NCBI RefSeq assembly: GCF_002242805.1
Contig: NZ_MCGQ01000044.1
Location: forward strand, 1-64,000
Length of the DNA stretch: 64,000 nt
Direction of reading: 5' to 3'
Source: Streptomyces diastatochromogenes
Lineage (GTDB): Bacteria > Actinomycetota > Actinomycetes > Streptomycetales > Streptomycetaceae
Shown piece after piece: positions 59,015 through 64,000 of this stretch. Under the pieces are notes generated by a model. The model did no database searches, was not told the origin of the DNA, and saw only the letters and a program-made list of their open reading frames with translations. Position 1 is the first letter of the stretch. Every line of letters begins with the position of its first letter. Position numbers and translations under genes: made by a program.

Positions 59015-59228
59015 GGAGGTGCCTCCGAGGGGTTTCAGCGTGGCGGCCAGGACAGATGCGACCAGGGCGCAGTGGATCGCCCTTCAGGGCAAAGGGGGTT
59101 GCCCTTCGCGTCACCCCTCGTACGTTTCCGTGCCTCGCGCGCCGCTGCGCGCCGAGCGTCACTGGCGTGGACCAGCCGTCGGGCACAGGCCACCCGGTCG
59201 GCGGCACCCCGCCCGCCGCGGCGGCGCG

Positions 59229-60794
59229 TCAGTTCTCGACCGGCTCCACGTGCCAGTCGGGGTGCCCCGGCATGGGCGGGGTGTGCGCCCCGTACAGCCA
59301 AGGCGTCAGAAAGGGCGTCAGATCCTCGCCGGCGACATGGGACGCGAGCCGGACGAAGTCCGCGGTGCCGGCGGCCCGGCCCCGGTAGGTCGTCACCCAG
59401 GAGCGTTCGATCCGGTCGAAGGTGTCCTCGCCCACCTTCTCCCGCAGCGCGTAGAGCACCAGCGCCGAGCCGTCGTAGCGCATCTGCCGGAACAGGGTGG
59501 GCTCGGTGGGCTCGGCGGGCGCGCCGTCGTCGTGCCGCCACTGGTCGTGCTGTTCGTAGGCGGCGCGCATCATGTCCTCCAGGTCGATGCCGCCGTGGGT
59601 GTCGGAGTGGAGCAGCTCGTAGAAGCGGGCGTGTCCCTCGCTCAGCCACAGGTCGGACCACCGCCGGATCGCGACGCTGTCACCGGTCCACTGGTGGGCG
59701 AGTTCGTGCACGAGGTTGCGCTCGGCGCCGACCTGATCCCCCAGCAGATCGGCGCTCGGTACGACGGACAGCGACTGCGTCTCCAGGGCCACCGGAAGGT
59801 CGGTGTCCCCGACCAGCACGCCGTAGCGGCGGAAGGGATAGGGGCCGAGCCGCTGTTCGAGCCAGGCCAGGTGCTCCGGGGTGAGCGAGCGGTACTTCTC
59901 GGTGCCGGCGACCAGGCCGTCGGGGACCACGTCCCGGACGGGCAGCCCGCGCGGGCCCGTGCCGTTCACGACGGAGAACCTCCCGATGGCCAGCTGGACC
60001 AGTTGGGCCGCGAGCGGATGCTCGGAGTCGTAGGTCCACCGGATCCGTCCGTCGGGTTGCCGGACGTGCCCGACGAGCCGGCCGTTGGCCACCGCGGTCA
60101 GCCCCGGCGGTGTGGTGACGCGGAAGGTGAACGGCGCCCGCACGCTGGGGTGGTCGTCGGCCGGGAAGACCATCCTGGCTCCGTCGGGCTGGAGCGACAG
60201 CAGGGTGCCGTCGGCCGTGGGGACCCAGCCGTAGTCCTGAATCGCGTCGTCGCGGTGCCGACGCTGCGTCGGATCGGCGGTGTAGGCGACCCGGACGGTG
60301 AACGTGCCCCCGCGGGCGATCGGCTTCGCCGGGGTGACGACCAGTTCGTCGCCGTCGCGCACGGCCTTCGCCGGTGTGCCGTCGACGGTGACCGTGTGCA
60401 GCGTGTTGCCCGCGAAGTCGAGGTCGAAGCGGGACAGGGCCTGCGTGGCGGTGGCGCTGACGGTGGTGGTCGCGCCGAAGGGCGTGCGGGGTGCGCGCCA
60501 GTCGAAGTCGAGGGTGTAGCGGCGCACCGAGTAGCCGCCGTTGCCGTCGAGCGGCACGAGCGGGTCGCCGAGCCCCGGGGCACCGGGGGAGGGGGCCTCG
60601 CCAGGCGAACCGTGGGCGCCGGGGGAGGCGCCGGGGGCGGGGTGCCCGGCGCGGTCCGGCACGCGGTGCTCCCCGACGGTGAGGACGACGGTGAGGACGG
60701 CGGCGCCTGTGAGGCCCACGGCACCACCGGCCAGGGCGAGGGCCGTACGGCGGGTACGGATGCCACGTCGGGTGCCGGCAGGCGTGTTGTCCAT
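59229..60794 (-). CDS. Secreted M1-family metallopeptidase
   Basis: 521 residues. An N-terminal signal/anchor (TALALAGGAVGLTGAAVLTVVLTVG) and a Pro/Gly linker precede the M1 domain: VHELAHQWTGDSV with the zinc-binding HExxH, and WLSEGHARFYELL giving the third ligand Glu (family NEGFA, here SEGHA). The aminopeptidase Gly-x-Met-Glu-Asn motif is replaced by ALETQSLSV, typical of the shorter exported M1 proteins of actinomycetes. It is divergent from the glycosylphosphotransferase. CATAGT lies 6 bases upstream of the ATG, suggesting leaderless expression. Confidence 0.9.
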   Translation of the reverse strand: MDNTPAGTRRGIRTRRTALALAGGAVGLTGAAVLTVVLTVGEHRVPDRAGHPAPGASPGAHGSPGEAPSPGAPGLGDPLVPLDGNGGYSVRRYTLDFDWRAPRTPFGATTTVSATATQALSRFDLDFAGNTLHTVTVDGTPAKAVRDGDELVVTPAKPIARGGTFTVRVAYTADPTQRRHRDDAIQDYGWVPTADGTLLSLQPDGARMVFPADDHPSVRAPFTFRVTTPPGLTAVANGRLVGHVRQPDGRIRWTYDSEHPLAAQLVQLAIGRFSVVNGTGPRGLPVRDVVPDGLVAGTEKYRSLTPEHLAWLEQRLGPYPFRRYGVLVGDTDLPVALETQSLSVVPSADLLGDQVGAERNLVHELAHQWTGDSVAIRRWSDLWLSEGHARFYELLHSDTHGGIDLEDMMRAAYEQHDQWRHDDGAPAEPTEPTLFRQMRYDGSALVLYALREKVGEDTFDRIERSWVTTYRGRAAGTADFVRLASHVAGEDLTPFLTPWLYGAHTPPMPGHPDWHVEPVEN

Positions 60795-60829
60795 GGCGGC
60801 ACTATGTCAGTAAGAGATCATTAATGCGA

Positions 60830-60851
60830 TATGTCCACCAATTCCGACATA
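60830..60851. promoter_or_regulatory. Inverted repeat in the M1 peptidase/EPS divergent promoter
   Basis: TATGTC (60830-60835) and GACATA (60846-60851) are inverse complements around ten bases in an AT-rich region. TATGTC recurs at 60803-60808. It may regulate the exopolysaccharide genes starting at 60956 or the peptidase. Confidence 0.35.
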
Positions 60852-60955
60852 AGTACCTGTCGGTTGATATAAAGATCACGTCAAGGTGTGGCCCCCCTCT
60901 GAGCGGACCGTGCGGCCGTGCCCGTTGTCCGAGATCGGGCCTTCGAAGGAGAGGC

Positions 60956-62428
60956 ATGCGGCCGTTCAGAATCGCGGCATCGCGACAGGTGCCGGTTCCC
61001 ATGCCGCGCCGCCCCGCCCACCCGGAGGGCACCCAGGCGCGCTGGTACGGACCCTTGTCGGTCTGTGTGGATCTGGCCGGCGCGGCGCTGCCCGTCGCGG
61101 CCGCGATCGTGGAGGTCCGTGAGCCCCACCCGCTGCGGCTGGCGGCCGTCGCCGCCGTGCTGTGGCCGGTGATCAGAGTGGCCGGCAGGCGCTACACGCT
61201 CGCCGCCTGGGGCGACGGGGGCGGCCTGCGGGCCGTCCTCAGGGACTGGCTGGTGCTGGTCGGCGCTCTGGCGACGCTGCGCGTGATGTGCGGACTGGGC
61301 AGCGTGCCGGCCGACGCGTTCACGGCACTGATCCCCGCGCTCGTCCTCACGGCGACCTGCCAGAAGGTGATTCACCGTCATCTGCGGGCCGCCCGCCGCA
61401 GAGGCCGCGCACTGCGCCACGTCCTGATGGTGGGTGAGGGCCCGACGGTCGACGCGGTGGTCGAGCAGCTCGCCCAGCGCACCGACCACGAATACGTGAT
61501 CGTCGGATCCTGCCCGGTCGGGGAGGACGAGCCGCTCTCCGGCGTACCCGTGGACCTGCGGCTGCCCTGCGAGGCGCCCGAACCCCCCGAGCAGGACGCC
61601 CAGGCGGTGCTCGGGGCGGCCGACAGACTCTCGGCCGACATGGTCTTCGTGGTGCCGGGCCCGCACATGGCGGGCGAGCGGCTGCGCCGGCTGTCCTGGG
61701 CGCTGCACGACCGGGGGTGCCCGCTCGTCGTGCTGCCCGGCATCGTCGACGTCACCCGCCGACGGGTCCGGCTCACCTCGGCGGCCGGACTCACCCTGCT
61801 GCACATCGTGCCGCCACTGCGCCGCGGCACGCCGACGCTGCTGAAGTCCGTCGTGGACCGCGCGGGCGCGCTGCTGCTGATCGTCGGGCTCGCGCCGCTG
61901 CTGCTCGCGCTGGCCCTGGCCGTCCGGCTCGGCTCACCCGGCCCGGCCCTCTACCGCCAGATGCGGGTGGGCCGGAACAACACGCCGTTCCCCATGTGGA
62001 AGTTCCGCACGATGGTGGTCGACGCGGACCGGCTCAAGAGCGAGCTGGAGGCGGCGAACGAGAACGACGGCCATATGTTCAAGATGCGCCGCGACCCCCG
62101 GATCACGCCCCTGGGACGCCTCCTGCGCCGATACTCCCTGGACGAGCTGCCCCAGCTGTTCAACGTCCTCCTCGGCCACATGTCCCTGGTCGGCCCGCGT
62201 CCCCCGGTGCCCGAGGAGGTCGTCAAGTACAACCCGGTCGAGATGCGCCGGCTCAGCGTCAAGCCGGGCCTGACCGGGCTGTGGCAGGTGAGCGGACGGT
62301 CGGACCTGTCCTGGCACGAGACGGTCGCCCTCGACCTGCGCTACGTCGACAACTGGTCCCTGGCTGTGGACATGAACGTGCTCGCCCGCACCGTGCGAGC
62401 GGTGCTGAACGGCCAGGGCGCCTACTGA
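60956..62428 (+). CDS. Exopolysaccharide polyprenyl-glycosylphosphotransferase
   Basis: 490-residue membrane enzyme that starts repeat-unit synthesis by moving a sugar phosphate onto undecaprenyl phosphate. N-terminal membrane helices (~35-165) are followed by a Rossmann-like part (LRHVLMVGEGPTVDAVVEQL), another helix (LLLIVGLAPLLLALALAVRL), and the bacterial sugar transferase domain: PFPMWKFRTMVVDADRLKSE, RRYSLDELPQLFNVLLGHMSLVGPRPP and GLTGLWQVSGRSD. RBS AAGGAGAGGC fixes ATG 60956. It begins a cluster with an acetyltransferase and a glycosyltransferase. Confidence 0.93.
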   Translation: MRPFRIAASRQVPVPMPRRPAHPEGTQARWYGPLSVCVDLAGAALPVAAAIVEVREPHPLRLAAVAAVLWPVIRVAGRRYTLAAWGDGGGLRAVLRDWLVLVGALATLRVMCGLGSVPADAFTALIPALVLTATCQKVIHRHLRAARRRGRALRHVLMVGEGPTVDAVVEQLAQRTDHEYVIVGSCPVGEDEPLSGVPVDLRLPCEAPEPPEQDAQAVLGAADRLSADMVFVVPGPHMAGERLRRLSWALHDRGCPLVVLPGIVDVTRRRVRLTSAAGLTLLHIVPPLRRGTPTLLKSVVDRAGALLLIVGLAPLLLALALAVRLGSPGPALYRQMRVGRNNTPFPMWKFRTMVVDADRLKSELEAANENDGHMFKMRRDPRITPLGRLLRRYSLDELPQLFNVLLGHMSLVGPRPPVPEEVVKYNPVEMRRLSVKPGLTGLWQVSGRSDLSWHETVALDLRYVDNWSLAVDMNVLARTVRAVLNGQGAY

Positions 62429-62550
62429 TCCGCCTGATCCGCCATCCGGGCAGGCCTGCCGCCAACACGCCTGAATCACGGGCGACGTGGCTCCCGGGGC
62501 GGGAAGGATCACGACCATGGACGCCTGAGTCCTCGGGAAGGGACACTCTC

Positions 62551-63090
62551 ATGGCGCAGACCGTCGTCGCGCGATCCCTGCGCGGCTTCACCGGTGCCGG
62601 ATACGACAAGGGGCGCCCCCTGCTCGTCCAGGCCGCCTGGTTCGCCGCCCTGCACCTGCTCTTCGTCAAGTGGTGGTTCCCGGCCCGCTGGCGGCCGGTG
62701 CTGCTGCGCGCCTTCGGCGCCCGGGTCGGAGAGCGGGTGCTGATCCGGCACGGCGTGCGGGTGCACTGGCCGTGGAAGCTGGAGATCGGTGACGACGTGT
62801 GGATCGGCGAGGGTGCCTGGATCCTCAACCTGGAGCCCGTCACGATCGGCAGCGACTGCTGTGTCTCCCAGGGCGCGCTGCTGTGCACGGGCAGCCATCG
62901 CCGCCGTTCCGTCACCTTCGAGTTCGACAACGGTCCGATCCGGCTGGAGCCGGGCAGCTGGGTCGCGGCCCGTGCCGTCGTCCTGCGCGGTGTCACCGTC
63001 GGCCGGGGCGGAGTGGTGGGCGCGGGCGCCGTGGCCCACCGGGACCTCGCGGCCGGCGCGGTCCTGACGGCGAAGGGGGTCTCCGCATGA
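62551..63090 (+). CDS. WcaF-like left-handed beta-helix acetyltransferase
   Basis: 179 residues. Putative exopolysaccharide O-acetyltransferase: the hexapeptide-repeat helix (GERVLIRHGVRVHWPWKLEIG, DVWIGEGAWILNLEPVTIGSDCCVSQGALLCTGSH) and the downstream VTVGRGGVVGAGAVAHRDL are visible. The active His is in CTGSHRRRS. GGGAAGGG precedes ATG 62551. It follows the sugar transferase by 122 bases and overlaps the next glycosyltransferase start (ATGA), so all three are one exopolysaccharide gene set. Confidence 0.9.
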   Translation: MAQTVVARSLRGFTGAGYDKGRPLLVQAAWFAALHLLFVKWWFPARWRPVLLRAFGARVGERVLIRHGVRVHWPWKLEIGDDVWIGEGAWILNLEPVTIGSDCCVSQGALLCTGSHRRRSVTFEFDNGPIRLEPGSWVAARAVVLRGVTVGRGGVVGAGAVAHRDLAAGAVLTAKGVSA

Positions 63091-64000
63091 GACTGCTCCA
63101 CGTGGTCACGCTCGTCAGTGACGACGGTGCCTTCGGTGGTCCGCCGAGCGTGGCCCTCGCCCAGGCGGAGGAGCTGGTCGCACGCGGACACGACGTCACG
63201 CTGATGTCGCTGTGGCGGGGCAGCGGCCGGGCACCGGACCGTATCGGCTCCGTCCGGCTGCGCTCCCGGCCCGCCCGTACGCTGCTGCCGGGGCAGGGCT
63301 TCATCGGCCTGCTCGATCCCCGTCTGGTACGAGACCTGTGGCGGGCCATGGGCGGCGCCGATGTGGTGCATGTGCACGCGGGGCGCGATCTGGTCTCCCT
63401 CGCCGCGCTCGCCGTCGCCGCCCTGCGCCGCGTCCCGTGTGTGGCGCAGACCCACGGCATGGTCGAGCCGCGCACCGCGCTCCCCGTCCGGCTGTTCGAC
63501 CTGCTGTACCTGCCGCTGCTGCGCCGGACGCGCACCTGCTTCGTCCTGACCGAGCAGGAGCGCCGGCTGGTGGCGCGGGTGCTCGGGCCGGACGGCCCGC
63601 CGCTGCGGATCCTGCCCAACGGCATCCGGCCGGGCCCGCCCGAACCGGGTCCGCGGCGGCCTCGCGACCCCCATGTGCTGTTCCTGGCCCGGCTGCATCC
63701 GCGCAAGCGTCCGGAAGCCTTCGTGGAGATGGCCGCGCTGGTCCACCAGGAGCTGCCCGAGGCCCGGTTCACGCTGTACGGCCCGGACGACGGATCGCTG
63801 CCCGCCGTACGCCGGCTCATCGCCGACGGGCTGACCGACGTGGTCCACTACGGCGGGGCGCTCGATCCCGCCGACGCGCGCGAGGCCTACCGGACGGCAG
63901 CCGTCCATGTGCTGGCCAGCGTGAACGAGCCGTTCGGCATGACCGTCATCGAGGCGATGGCCGCCGGCACCCCCGTCGTCCTCACCGACACCTGCGGCAT
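63087..64000 (+). CDS. Glycosyltransferase family 4, truncated by the window end
   Basis: 304 codons are visible from ATG 63087, which overlaps the acetyltransferase stop (ATGA). The N-terminal RLLHVVTLVSDDGAFGGPPSVALAQAEELVARGHDVTL is the acceptor-side Rossmann start; the C-terminal part shows VLFLARLHPRKRPEAFVEMAAL, HYGGALDPADAREAYRTAAVHVLASVNEPFGMTVIEAMAAGTPVV with the EPFG/EAM nucleotide-sugar signature of GT4. It probably adds a sugar during exopolysaccharide repeat assembly. The C-terminus lies outside the window. Confidence 0.93.
   Translation, partial: MRLLHVVTLVSDDGAFGGPPSVALAQAEELVARGHDVTLMSLWRGSGRAPDRIGSVRLRSRPARTLLPGQGFIGLLDPRLVRDLWRAMGGADVVHVHAGRDLVSLAALAVAALRRVPCVAQTHGMVEPRTALPVRLFDLLYLPLLRRTRTCFVLTEQERRLVARVLGPDGPPLRILPNGIRPGPPEPGPRRPRDPHVLFLARLHPRKRPEAFVEMAALVHQELPEARFTLYGPDDGSLPAVRRLIADGLTDVVHYGGALDPADAREAYRTAAVHVLASVNEPFGMTVIEAMAAGTPVVLTDTCG

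Noticed and set aside
56849-59884. Plus-strand ORF of 1011 residues across the amidase and M1 peptidase
   Set aside because: Shadow of two real genes; low-complexity Arg/Gly/Val composition.
1-64000. Insertion sequences, prophage, integrase, CRISPR arrays
   Set aside because: I found no transposase, integrase, phage structural gene or spacer array; the window looks like chromosomal DNA with only small decayed loci.

Overview
The window is high-GC chromosomal DNA of a Streptomyces-type actinomycete. Genes are dense with GC-rich third positions, GTG/TTG starts are frequent, many genes look leaderless (a -10 hexamer about 7 bases before the start codon), and terminators are GC hairpins without U-tracts. 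Family content fits: XRE/DUF397/ATPase regulatory trio, DUF6153-DUF305 pair, mycothiol-dependent enzyme, MurT-GatD, rppA-CYP158, secreted tripeptidyl aminopeptidase. From memory, much of the order (biotin, urease, tap, pfkA, murT-gatD, rppA-CYP158-cupin, ATP-dependent ligase) resembles the SCO1200-SCO1245 neighbourhood of S. coelicolor; this was not checked by alignment.

Layout. 1-7.4 kb: divergent bioB/bioF; a DUF397-XRE pair divergent from an RsbW-like ATPase; LysR/LysE; a secreted NlpC/P60 hydrolase behind a c-di-AMP (ydaO-type) riboswitch; a ClpP paralogue lacking catalytic Ser and His; an orphan Phd-like antitoxin. 7.4-12.1 kb: urease operon ureABCFGD with a GlnR-box-like site. 12.2-19.4 kb: tap, an epimerase, a PlsC-type acyltransferase, a scar made of two gene remnants (aldehyde dehydrogenase and SpoIIE-type phosphatase), an MFS exporter and a secreted beta-helix protein. 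19.4-23.8 kb: a small oxidative cluster (amidohydrolase, FAD monooxygenase, divergent P450). 23.8-28.8 kb: CMD-family protein, a nonapeptide-repeat protein coupled to an RDD membrane protein, a GH18 chitinase with promoter and DasR-like operator, and DUF6153/DUF305. 28.8-36.8 kb: arginine/ornithine catabolism (ddaH-rocD plus Lrp), CtaG, 6-phosphofructokinase, the MurT-GatD lipid II amidation enzyme and a peptide deformylase. 36.8-42.5 kb: TetR/acyl-CoA dehydrogenase and the rppA-CYP158-cupin naphthoquinone (flaviolin-type) operon. 42.5-51.2 kb: aldehyde dehydrogenase, Nudix plus ATP-dependent DNA ligase, a TrxR-like flavoprotein divergent from an XRE-cupin regulator, and a three-gene acyl-CoA oxidation operon. 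51.2-60.8 kb: mostly secreted or poorly characterised proteins, plus a second two-remnant scar (NCS1 permease and amidohydrolase). 60.9-64 kb: the start of an exopolysaccharide cluster, cut by the window end.

Most unusual items: the catalytically dead ClpP paralogue with a coupled small helical protein; the ten-copy nonapeptide-repeat protein coupled to an RDD protein; a Streptomyces-type palindromic repeat inserted in frame in an acyl-CoA dehydrogenase; the composite AT-rich palindrome in the XRE/ATPase trio; and two decayed loci in which remnants of unrelated genes abut in opposite orientation.
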